From JAFGRU01 sp016934985 (GTDB lineage Bacteria > Desulfobacterota > Desulfuromonadia > Desulfuromonadales > JAAYDE01): a stretch of DNA of 64,000 bases. A program made the translations under genes and the position numbers. Location of the stretch: NCBI GenBank assembly GCA_963665045.2, contig CAXXJQ010000006.1:62001-126000 (forward strand), written 5' to 3'. This document shows, piece after piece, positions 8,733 through 16,025 of the stretch (its first letter is position 1; each line of letters starts with the position of its first letter). The notes below the pieces were generated by a model that made no database searches, was not told where the DNA came from, and saw nothing but the letters and a program-made list of their open reading frames with translations.

Positions 8733-11521
8733 AACTATTTGGAATTGAAATCAACAGGTCGAAATCCCGCGTTCCAGGAACGCAGGCCCCGCAAGGCGGC
8801 TGGCAGCTCCGGCCGCGTGACGGGCAGGGGCCCTATACCCAATATTTCGCCCAGTTCGTGCCGCGCAAGATCGAAGCCGCTTTCTACGAGTTTCTGCGGG
8901 AGTCGATACCCGTGATCGATTCGGCCATCTGGAGGCTGGTGGCGCTTGACGGCCATATCGTGGTCAAGGGAAACAATAAGGCCCTGGTCAGGGAGATTCA
9001 GGAGTGGATCGACACGGTCCCTGTCAACGACATCCAGCGGGGCAAGCAGGCTTTTCATCAGGGCCTGTCAAACGAGGCGTTCGAGCAGGGTTTCGGTCTG
9101 GGCGAGTTTGTCACGGACAAGAAGCGTTGCGATATCGTGGGCCTGCGCGTGGCCGACAGCAAAACCATCAAATTCAGCCGGGAGCCCGGCGTCGGTCTTC
9201 GGATATACCAGACGGCGGACAACGACATCCTGGAGAGGGAGCTGAATACCGCCAACCTGATGTATTTCGCCGTCCACAACGAAAACCAGAACCCCTACGG
9301 AACCCCGCTTTTCCGCTCCTGCGAGTTTGTCAGCAAGGCCCTGGTCACCATGCAGAACGCCGTGAAAAACGTCTGGGAGCGTTTCGGGGATCCCTCCTTC
9401 AGCATCATCTACAAGACCAGCAAAAAAGACGGCACCGACCTGGAAACCAGGCGCAAAACAATCTCTGATGAATTCAACTCGGCCATGCGTGCCAAGGCCG
9501 AAGGCAAGAGTGCCGATTTCGTGCGGGCCATCGATACCAACAGCGATATTAAAATCGAGATCATCGGCGCGGTTGACCAGGTCCTCGAACTTGAAATACC
9601 TGCCCGACACATGCTGGAGCAGATCATCGCCAAATCCGGCCTGCCACCGTGGATGCTGGGCATGCACTGGAGTACTACCGAGCGCTTGAGCAACGCCGAG
9701 ATCGAGGTCCTGCTGGCCGACATCACCACCCGCCAGGCGGCCAAGATGCCGCTCTTTTACAACCTGGTGCGCACGCTCCTGCTTTTGCGCGGCCGCACAT
9801 GGAAAGACGGCGACTGGTGGCTCGAATGGGGCCAGATCAACCTGCACGACCTGGTGCAGCAGGCCCAGGCGCGTTTCCTCAACGCCCAGGCTGATATGTA
9901 TTATCTGCAGAATGCGGACGCCGCAGGCATCACCATCGATGTCAACGACCTCGCCATCGGCAAAAAGGAAGCCCTGGCCGGGTTAAAAAAAAACTTGATT
10001 CACCTGCACCACCGCAGGGTTAAGGAAACCCGGGAAGAACCCTGGCCACAGGTCGACAACCTCGAAACCGAATACACCAACCAATTGCACTCCGATTGGA
10101 CCAGGCTCCTTGGCCGGGTCAAGGGGATCCTCGGTTTCGGCGTACCCAAGGAAGCCAAGGCCCCAGGGGATCCTAACGCATTCACCTTTACCACCGAACA
10201 GCGCGCCCGAGTCATGGCAGCCCTCAAGGATTTCCTTGGCATCTACACGATCGACGATCCCGAAAGCCCCATACGCTGGTATTACGGCCAAGCCTACAGC
10301 GCGGGCCTGATCCGAGCTGCCCAACTGATAGGACAGGAACGCCCCATTCTCGACATCCTCAAGAACAGGGAAGTTTTCGATACCCTTTGCCGGGACGGCT
10401 TTGACCTGGTCAGGAACAACGCCACCAAAGCCATCCAGAACCGCATCCTTGCCGAGATGGAGGCCTATGCCATTATCGGCAGCAACCCGCTTAATGTGGC
10501 CGAGCGGCTGGAAAAACTCTTTGGCGATCAGAACGGCAACTGGGAGAGGCTGGCGCGATCCGAGATGGTCATGGCGGCCGAGCAGGCCAAGATCGATGAA
10601 TGGAGGGAATGGGAGGTCGAGCGGGTCGACTTCGCCCCGGCACCAGATGCCTGTGATATCTGCCAGGCGTTACGGGGGGAATACGCCATCGGCGAAGTCC
10701 CCCACCCGGTAATCGACACGCACCCCAATTGCCGCTGCAGCATCCGTCCGGCCGAAAGCGAAGTGGGCCGCGAGCGAAAACCCGAGCCGGTGGATCCGGG
10801 GGAATTCGTCCTGGCAAATTCAATAAAGGAAGCTGCAGAATGGGCTGTTGCCAACAACCTCGTAGACATGGCCTCCTACAAGGGGGCAAAGGTCGAGGTT
10901 GCCAACGCCTGGAACCGCGGGGTCTTCGAGCATGTCAGCCAATTCCCAGAGCTGAGGAAAAACTTCAAATTCATCGGCACCACCCAGGAGCGCCAGCGAA
11001 TCTATGTTGAATTGAGGCTGGCCCAGCTGAAACGGGACTTTCCCGATACGCCGGAAAAACGTCTCCTGGCCCGGGCCAGAAGGGAAGCCGGGAAAACGCC
11101 CGGAAACGTCTTCGCCTATTCGACATCGGACAACCTCACTTCAGGGGTCAGCGTCAACGGCAAATACGGCAAGGATCCGGAGGGTTTCAACGACGCGCTC
11201 AAAAAATGCGTTCAATCAAACTTCCATCCTTTCGGTTGCGATACCATCAAGTCCGTGATCGACCATGAAATAGCCCATCAACTCGACAACCTGCTCAAGA
11301 TCCGGAACAGCCAGGAATTCCTGGCCATCATCAATGAGACGATCCAAGCCGGAAAGACCATCGGTACTGAGCTCTCTAACTATGCCAGGTACACCCCGGC
11401 CGAGACGGTCGCCGAGGCCTGGGCCGAATACCGCAATAACCCGTCGCCGCGCCCTCTGGCGAAAAAGATTGGCGAGCTTATTGAAAAGAAATATAATGAC
11501 TCATTTGGAGGTAAAGCATGA
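8729..11521 (+). CDS. portal-MuF fusion with C-terminal zinc metalloprotease-like domain
   Basis: A 930-residue protein that appears to join three parts. Residues 1 to about 440 look like a Mu gp29-type portal protein (the dodecameric DNA channel). Residues about 460-675 match the MuF/SPP1 gp7 head-morphogenesis domain, ending in the hallmark CDICQALRGEY (Cys642) and HPNCRC (665-670). The last ~240 residues hold DHEIAHQLD with an HExxH zinc site (846-850) and a downstream Glu-rich segment TPAETVAEAWAEY that could supply the third ligand; this resembles the lethal-factor/MuF toxin metallopeptidases. Portal and MuF are usually separate genes. The third domain could be an ejected effector that acts in the host; that is inference. 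Confidence 0.8.
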   Translation: MKLFGIEINRSKSRVPGTQAPQGGWQLRPRDGQGPYTQYFAQFVPRKIEAAFYEFLRESIPVIDSAIWRLVALDGHIVVKGNNKALVREIQEWIDTVPVNDIQRGKQAFHQGLSNEAFEQGFGLGEFVTDKKRCDIVGLRVADSKTIKFSREPGVGLRIYQTADNDILERELNTANLMYFAVHNENQNPYGTPLFRSCEFVSKALVTMQNAVKNVWERFGDPSFSIIYKTSKKDGTDLETRRKTISDEFNSAMRAKAEGKSADFVRAIDTNSDIKIEIIGAVDQVLELEIPARHMLEQIIAKSGLPPWMLGMHWSTTERLSNAEIEVLLADITTRQAAKMPLFYNLVRTLLLLRGRTWKDGDWWLEWGQINLHDLVQQAQARFLNAQADMYYLQNADAAGITIDVNDLAIGKKEALAGLKKNLIHLHHRRVKETREEPWPQVDNLETEYTNQLHSDWTRLLGRVKGILGFGVPKEAKAPGDPNAFTFTTEQRARVMAALKDFLGIYTIDDPESPIRWYYGQAYSAGLIRAAQLIGQERPILDILKNREVFDTLCRDGFDLVRNNATKAIQNRILAEMEAYAIIGSNPLNVAERLEKLFGDQNGNWERLARSEMVMAAEQAKIDEWREWEVERVDFAPAPDACDICQALRGEYAIGEVPHPVIDTHPNCRCSIRPAESEVGRERKPEPVDPGEFVLANSIKEAAEWAVANNLVDMASYKGAKVEVANAWNRGVFEHVSQFPELRKNFKFIGTTQERQRIYVELRLAQLKRDFPDTPEKRLLARARREAGKTPGNVFAYSTSDNLTSGVSVNGKYGKDPEGFNDALKKCVQSNFHPFGCDTIKSVIDHEIAHQLDNLLKIRNSQEFLAIINETIQAGKTIGTELSNYARYTPAETVAEAWAEYRNNPSPRPLAKKIGELIEKKYNDSFGGKA

Positions 11522-11697
11522 TCGGACCGGAACCCCTTTGCATGCAGTGCAAACATTTGAGGCCCCAAGAAGGTCCTTTCGGATACGTCTGTGACGCCTT
11601 TCCGGACGGGATCCCCGAGGAGATATTTGTCGAAGGCTTCGACCATCGGCAGCCTTATCCCGGGGATCATGGAATAAACTTCGAGGCGAAGGAGTGA
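11518..11697 (+). CDS. small Cys-containing phage protein (59 aa)
   Basis: A 59-residue protein whose ATG overlaps the preceding stop (ATGA), so it belongs to the same operon. It reads CMQCKHL, then YVCDAFPDGIPEEI, then DHRQPYPGDHGINF. The CxxC plus later Cys/His suggests a small metal-binding fold. Short proteins of this pattern are common beside phage head genes, but no function is known to me. Confidence 0.75.
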   Translation: MIGPEPLCMQCKHLRPQEGPFGYVCDAFPDGIPEEIFVEGFDHRQPYPGDHGINFEAKE

Positions 11698-11885
11698 AGT
11701 TGAGGGGAATGAAGAAAAAACCTAGAACCAGAAATAACAGCTTTTTTTGGCACTTTTTATGCTTTAATTTTTTAAATCGTTTTATATAATTTCTGCTGAA
11801 TTTCACCAAAAGAGCAAATTTGCTTGACAAACGGCTTGAGATTTAATACCAAGAGCGTTAACATTTAATCAGAGATAGTTATGCC

Positions 11886-11945
11886 GCCCCTGGCAGTACG
11901 TATACCAACCTTAATCGAAGGTATGCCGAACCCAGGGGCTTTTTG
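11886..11945 (+). ncRNA. long hairpin with T tail ahead of the NYN gene
   Basis: GCCCCTGG (11886-11893) pairs with CCAGGGGC (11932-11939), with an inner pairing of GTATACC and GGTATG, followed by TTTTT. A TTGACA box lies at 11823 but the -10 spacing is poor. It could be the terminator of the first late operon or a small structured RNA. The rest of 11698-11961 shows nothing else. Confidence 0.4.
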
Positions 11946-11961
11946 ATTTTAAGGGGATTTT

Positions 11962-12618
11962 ATGCACAGGCGAGTTGCAGTGTTGATCGACGGAGGTTTT
12001 TTCAGAAAAAGATATCGTGAAATTTATAAGTCTTATCCCGACGACCCCAAACAACTGGCCCAAAAACTATATGGGATTGCCATTAGTCACGCAGGTGGCC
12101 CGGACAATCTTTACAGGATTTTTTACTATGATTGCCCTCCATTGACAAAAAAGGCCCATAACCCAGTTACTGGGAAAGCTGTTGATTTTTCAAAAGAGCC
12201 GCAGGCCATTTATGTGAATGAATTTTTGAAGGGGTTGAAAATCAAAAGAAAGGTCGCAATGCGACTGGGTCACCTCAGTGACTATTCCGAGTGGAGAATT
12301 CGCCCCAGATATACCAAAGACATTGTTACAGGAAAACTTGATCCCAAATCACTTAAAGAAACTGATGTCACCTATGACATCAAACAAAAAGGCGTTGATA
12401 TTAAAATCGGGATTGATATTGCAACATTAGCCTATAAGCAATTGGTTGGAAAAGTGGTTCTCATTGCAGGCGATGCTGATTTTGTTCCAGCGGCGAAACT
12501 TGCCCGAAGGGAAGGTCTTGATTTTGTCCTCGATCCCATGTGGCAGCACATTCATCCTGACCTGCTGGAACATATTGACGGACTCACTTCAAAGTGCCAA
12601 AAGCCAGAAAAAATGTAA
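11962..12618 (+). CDS. NYN/LabA-like (DUF88) PIN-fold nuclease
   Basis: A 218-residue protein of the NYN branch of PIN-like RNases. Acidic active-site positions are visible in VLIDGGFF near the N-terminus, KGVDIKIGIDIATLA in the middle, and VLIAGDADFVPAAKLAR near residue 172. Such proteins cut RNA, and some act in phage defence or RNA decay. It has its own ribosome site (AAGGGGA), follows a strong hairpin, and starts a cargo block that interrupts the late genes. Codon use and AT content look different from the flanking phage genes, which suggests separate acquisition. Confidence 0.8.
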   Translation: MHRRVAVLIDGGFFRKRYREIYKSYPDDPKQLAQKLYGIAISHAGGPDNLYRIFYYDCPPLTKKAHNPVTGKAVDFSKEPQAIYVNEFLKGLKIKRKVAMRLGHLSDYSEWRIRPRYTKDIVTGKLDPKSLKETDVTYDIKQKGVDIKIGIDIATLAYKQLVGKVVLIAGDADFVPAAKLARREGLDFVLDPMWQHIHPDLLEHIDGLTSKCQKPEKM

Positions 12619-12659
12619 GAAACAAAAAGCCGAGGTTGTTTCCGACTACTCCACTCACA

Positions 12660-13025
12660 TTATGGCCCAAATACCGAACTTTTGACAGACTGGATCAATA
12701 GCTCTTTTAGCACCTCGAAAGGAACTTCACCCACCCTTTCTAAAACTGTTGATTTGGCTTTTTTCCAAATGGTCTGATCACGAGCTGCGTCCAAAAACTC
12801 ATGACCTTCCCAGGTTAGCGGGCCTGCCGACCACGAAAAACCCTCAGGCCCCATACAGGATGCATCTTCCGCTTCCATGAGTCCAGCCTGGCTAAGTAGT
12901 TTGATATGGTAAGAAACAACTTGTCCTGAATGCCCCTCAATTTCTATTTCATTTGGCCCCCAAGGATTTTCACACTTTTCGATTTCAAACAATATCTGGC
13001 GGACAAGGTCCATGTTTCTTTTCAT
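12660..13025 (-). CDS. DUF2513-like protein
   Basis: A 121-residue protein beginning MKRNMDLVRQILFEIE, the signature start of DUF2513, with the following YHIKLLSQAGLMEA and LTWEGHEFLDAARD that build a winged-helix-like fold. Family members are common in prophages and genomic islands; their function is unknown. It is convergent with the NYN gene and only 41 bp separate them. Confidence 0.75.
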   Translation of the reverse strand: MKRNMDLVRQILFEIEKCENPWGPNEIEIEGHSGQVVSYHIKLLSQAGLMEAEDASCMGPEGFSWSAGPLTWEGHEFLDAARDQTIWKKAKSTVLERVGEVPFEVLKELLIQSVKSSVFGP

Positions 13026-13146
13026 AAAATTTCCTTATGCCTAGCAACGTTGTCAGAAAATAGTTTTTCCAACTTCCTCCTTCACACCCAGATTCACCAG
13101 CCCATAATGCCATCAATTTATTGAACAATTAAAATAAGTTTTCCGG

Positions 13147-13650
13147 TTACGCCTCTAGATACTTTGTAAATATTCCCCTTATTTCTTTGTGCTCTTGTGC
13201 AAACCAGTCAGTAATACAATGCATTTGGTCCTCTAAAGTCTCGACCTCGATATCATTTGGTCTATGCCCTTCTAAAAGGTCTAATACTCTTTGAAGTTGC
13301 CAGCCTTTGTTTTGAAATTTAATTGCTTTCTTTTCAATATCTGGCATGTTTAGTGGTCCATAGTTATCTATTTTCAACTTGAGTTCTTCTATGTGCCTGA
13401 CTAAATCACGAGTACCTTCAACGGCTTTCACACATTGAAGAGTCCTATAGGTTGAACAATAGTGAGCATATTCTATCATCAAATTGTAAACTGCTATCCG
13501 AGAAGGTCGTAGGTTTTGCTGAACTGAGATGTCATTAGCCATTTGTGCAATGTCACGAGACTTTCTTGCATAATACGTCGAAAGAAAAGCAATAACACAA
13601 GCCAACAACGATATAAGAAGAGCTATAACGTCCGTACTCATTTTTACCAT
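13147..13650 (-). CDS. membrane-anchored hypothetical protein
   Basis: 167 residues with one N-terminal membrane helix (VIALLISLLACVIAFLSTYYA) and a cytoplasmic helical part. This N-terminal anchor plus helical domain (about DIAQMANDISVQQNL onward) is a common layout in island-encoded proteins. Start could be Met1 or Met4. It lies between DUF2513 and DUF3892 genes on the same strand, in the AT-richer cargo block. No family is assigned. Confidence 0.55.
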   Translation of the reverse strand: MVKMSTDVIALLISLLACVIAFLSTYYARKSRDIAQMANDISVQQNLRPSRIAVYNLMIEYAHYCSTYRTLQCVKAVEGTRDLVRHIEELKLKIDNYGPLNMPDIEKKAIKFQNKGWQLQRVLDLLEGHRPNDIEVETLEDQMHCITDWFAQEHKEIRGIFTKYLEA

Positions 13651-13729
13651 CTTACTATTTTCACATGAGAAGCCTTGGGGCTCTCCCTAAGTTTATAAAT
13701 GGTGAATGTCCCGTTAGCCCCCTCCAGCG

Positions 13730-14026
13730 TCACGGGCACTCAGGAAGACTGAGGAGGTTGTTAGGCTGCTCGCCATCAGCCTCAGTTTTAATATACTTGT
13801 TGCCGAAACGACTCGTTGCGACTATGACATTTACCCTGCTGCCATTTTTAGTGACATAGAAAGACCATGTACCGTTTTCTATGCCTCGTATGGCTTCCTC
13901 TTGGGAAATTTTCCAGGGTCCCCCGGTGTCCTTTGCGCCAGTTTTCCCACCCACATGGGTAATGCGCTCGTGTGGATTCTGGCGGTCACTCTTATTGATG
14001 CATGTGATTTCGTGTGAAGCAGCCAT
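13730..14026 (-). CDS. DUF3892 domain protein
   Basis: 98 residues with the DUF3892 pattern: a start strand ITCINKSDRQNPHERI, THVGG, a W plus S residue (WKISQEEAIRGIENG), a strand YVTKNGSRVNVIVA and the ending KYIKTEADGEQPNNLLSLPEC. The ribosome site (AGGAGG on the minus strand) is strong. Function unknown; these proteins are frequent in mobile DNA. Confidence 0.8.
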   Translation of the reverse strand: MAASHEITCINKSDRQNPHERITHVGGKTGAKDTGGPWKISQEEAIRGIENGTWSFYVTKNGSRVNVIVATSRFGNKYIKTEADGEQPNNLLSLPECP

Positions 14027-14124
14027 TTCGACCTCCTCTTCGTTGATGTTATCCCCCTAACCGCACATTTCTTACATCCTATTAATTAAAATTCACAATG
14101 TCCAGCCAAAATCCACCAAACCCG

Positions 14125-14153
14125 TTGACAAATAAAGATTTTGCCTTTAAAGT
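14125..14153 (+). promoter_or_regulatory. sigma-70-like promoter for the C4-type RNA/antirepressor operon
   Basis: TTGACA (14125-14130), a 17-bp spacer, then TAAAGT (14148-14153). It starts transcription just before the structured leader and the two genes at 14385 and 14597. Confidence 0.6.
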
Positions 14154-14157
14154 GAAA

Positions 14158-14335
14158 ACTCCTACACAATCTGAAGCGGCCTTCCGCACCCGTCAGTCAT
14201 GCGGTATTTTTGTATCTGGAGACCTCCAGAAAGAATCAGCCTGTTATTTGGGCGGGATGAAGAGCCGGAAATACAATACCTTCGGGGAATACCGGACTAG
14301 GCCCCTTCGGAGCCTGTAGGAGAGTCCCGCCTTTC
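14158..14335 (+). ncRNA. C4-type antisense RNA leader upstream of antirepressor genes
   Basis: The leader contains GGCGGGA (14251-14257) pairing with TCCCGCC (14325-14331), enclosing smaller CCGG and AGGC/GCCT hairpins, and the run GAGCCTGTAGGAGAGTCCCG typical of C4 antisense RNAs of P1/P22-like phages. TGTAGGAG (14315-14322) is complementary to CTCCTACA at 14159-14166 and, over 7 nt, to TCCTACA at 14360-14366 just before the ribosome site of the next gene. Both targets are followed by CAATCTGAAG or a close match. C4 RNAs silence antirepressor operons in trans or by processing of the same transcript, which fits the ORF6N gene downstream. Confidence 0.7.
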
Positions 14336-14384
14336 AACTCATGACAAATGAAAGGCAATTCCTACAAATCTGAAGGAGGCAGCT

Positions 14385-14600
14385 ATGCCTAAAAGGAAGA
14401 TCATCCCTTTCACCCCCCGTCCTCAACCCGATCCCGATTCCTTTGATGTCTACTTCGACAACAAAATCCAAAGCCTGCGTGAAACACTCAGCACCATCCC
14501 ACGAAATACTGACATTGTCGGGGAACGCCTGACCACCATCGAAAAACAAATGGCCAAGGTGCTCGACATACTCGAAAGCAAGACGGGAGGTGGCCTATGA
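14385..14600 (+). CDS. small protein preceding the antirepressor (71 aa)
   Basis: A 71-residue protein with ribosome site GGAGG. The N-terminus is basic and proline-rich (MPKRKIIPFTPRPQPDP), the rest a predicted amphipathic helix that may be coiled (ERLTTIEKQMAKVLDILES). Its stop overlaps the next ATG. In P1 the gene in this position (icd) is co-translated with ant; an analogous role is inferred only from position. Confidence 0.6.
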   Translation: MPKRKIIPFTPRPQPDPDSFDVYFDNKIQSLRETLSTIPRNTDIVGERLTTIEKQMAKVLDILESKTGGGL

Positions 14601-15478
14601 GCGGTCAGCTCGTCGAAATCAACGGCAAGGCCGTCCAACGGATCACCTACAGGGATGTCCCGGTCATCACCCTCCCCATGGTCGATGAACTCCACGAACG
14701 GCCTAAAAGTACCGCCAGACAGGCATTCACTAGAAACAAAAAGCGCATGATCGAGGGCGAAGACTTCTTTTACGTACCCCAGGAGGAATGGAAATCTGCT
14801 TTGGGAGTATATGAGACATACTCCCAAAACCAAAAAACGCGCGGTGGACACACCGGCGAGATGGTTTTTCTCACCCAGACGGGCTATCTGATGCTGGTAA
14901 AAGTCTTCGACGACGACCTGTCATGGCAGATCCAGCGCCTTTTGGTGCGCCAGTATTTCGCCTCAAAAGCTATGGCCGTCCCCCAGGGGGCACTCTCGCC
15001 CGAGGTCAAGTTCAACTTCGACCTGGGCCGCCTTGTCAGCCAGGCTGACCGCCACCTTAACGGCGAGGCCTCCCTGCGCTTGGTCAACTACCTTATCGGC
15101 ATGCCCGTCGACGATCTGATCCGCAAGCTCGAACACAAGGCCGCCGAAAGCAAAACCGGCGGCCATCACGAGATCCAGATTGTGGCCGCCCACCTCTACG
15201 CCATGCTCAACGAAACCGAGCACGACCCCAACGTCGTCCGCGAGACCGACGAGCTGGGCCGCCCCTACTTCAAGGCCACCACGCAAAACATGCTCGTTGC
15301 CATGCAGGCAACTGGCAAAAGGAAGCACCTCCCCGCCATCGGCTTCACCCCCGAAAAGCTCGGCATCCTCATCACCGCCCGCAGCGCCGAACTTGAAAAC
15401 CTCGGCTGGCGCAGGAAACTCGAACGCATCGTCAACGGCAACCGCTTCTTCCGCTACACCTGCCTTGACATGCAGTAA
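14597..15478 (+). CDS. ORF6N-domain antirepressor-like protein
   Basis: 293 residues. The N-terminal ~110 residues form an ORF6N/KilA-N-type DNA-binding domain (ITYRDVPVITLPMVDELH, RMIEGEDFFYV, TGEMVFLTQTGYLMLVK). The rest is a helical region and a C-terminal winged-helix-like tail ending ERIVNGNRFFRYTCLDM. Proteins with this layout inactivate phage repressors or act as regulators. The C4-type RNA in the leader supports an antirepressor role. A strong terminator follows, so the operon is a self-contained unit inside the late region. Confidence 0.8.
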   Translation: MSGQLVEINGKAVQRITYRDVPVITLPMVDELHERPKSTARQAFTRNKKRMIEGEDFFYVPQEEWKSALGVYETYSQNQKTRGGHTGEMVFLTQTGYLMLVKVFDDDLSWQIQRLLVRQYFASKAMAVPQGALSPEVKFNFDLGRLVSQADRHLNGEASLRLVNYLIGMPVDDLIRKLEHKAAESKTGGHHEIQIVAAHLYAMLNETEHDPNVVRETDELGRPYFKATTQNMLVAMQATGKRKHLPAIGFTPEKLGILITARSAELENLGWRRKLERIVNGNRFFRYTCLDMQ

Positions 15479-15500
15479 AAAAATTTCCCAAGGCTAAAAA

Positions 15501-15527
15501 GCCGGAGTCGAAAGACTCCGGCTTTTT
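15501..15527 (+). terminator. terminator after the antirepressor operon
   Basis: GCCGGAGTC (15501-15509), loop GAAA, GACTCCGGC (15514-15522), then TTTTT. A's precede the stem, so it may also stop opposite transcription. Confidence 0.9.
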
Positions 15528-15533
15528 CTTTTT

Positions 15534-15576
15534 CTCACACCCTTGGCCCAACCTTGTTGCATGAATCCTCTATCAA
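15534..15576 (+). promoter_or_regulatory. candidate late promoter 2 with activator site
   Basis: Exact copy of the 20-bp element at 6156, here 15534-15553, with a -10-like TATCAA at 15571-15576, again 17 bp downstream. It restarts late transcription after the terminator at 15501. Confidence 0.6.
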
Positions 15577-15617
15577 TGGGCAGAGCTGAAAAAGTATAGC
15601 CGGAAAGGAGATTTCCC

Positions 15618-16025
15618 ATGGCCAGAGCAGGACGGACCAAAAACGTCGGCAATAAATCCCCGGATAAGAAAGCGAAAGACTTCACCGGGCCCGGCGTCGA
15701 GGGCGAAAAAGGCAAGCAGGAATACGACCTTAAAGAGCGCCGTCTGAAACATATCGTCGCCGTTCTTCCATCTCTGAAATTCTCCGAAGATTTCACCGCC
15801 GACAACAAACCCACGGTCAAGGCGATCGAGGAAAAAATCGGTTTCGACATCACGGCCGAGGAGCGTGACGAGGCCGTCGAACGCATTCTCACCGGCAACC
15901 CTGATTTCCCCAAATCGTTCACGATCGAAAAAACGAAAGAGCCGGAACCTGACCCCCAGAAGTCAAGGGTTATCACGGGCGAGGACGTACTCCGCAGCAT
16001 GAGGGCCAAAGGGGTCAAGATCTGA
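15618..16025 (+). CDS. hypothetical phage protein before the protease
   Basis: 135 residues, ribosome site AAGGAG. A lysine-rich, probably disordered N-terminus (to about 45) is followed by a small helical domain (LKHIVAVLPSLKFSEDFTADN, ITAEERDEAVERIL). It begins the second late operon and overlaps the next gene by one base (TGATG). It may be a head-associated protein; I do not recognise it. Confidence 0.6.
   Translation: MARAGRTKNVGNKSPDKKAKDFTGPGVEGEKGKQEYDLKERRLKHIVAVLPSLKFSEDFTADNKPTVKAIEEKIGFDITAEERDEAVERILTGNPDFPKSFTIEKTKEPEPDPQKSRVITGEDVLRSMRAKGVKI

Noticed and set aside
14098..14319. 73-codon frame in the leader of the antirepressor operon
   Set aside because: It coincides with the folded C4-type RNA, starts upstream of the mapped -10 box and has no ribosome site.
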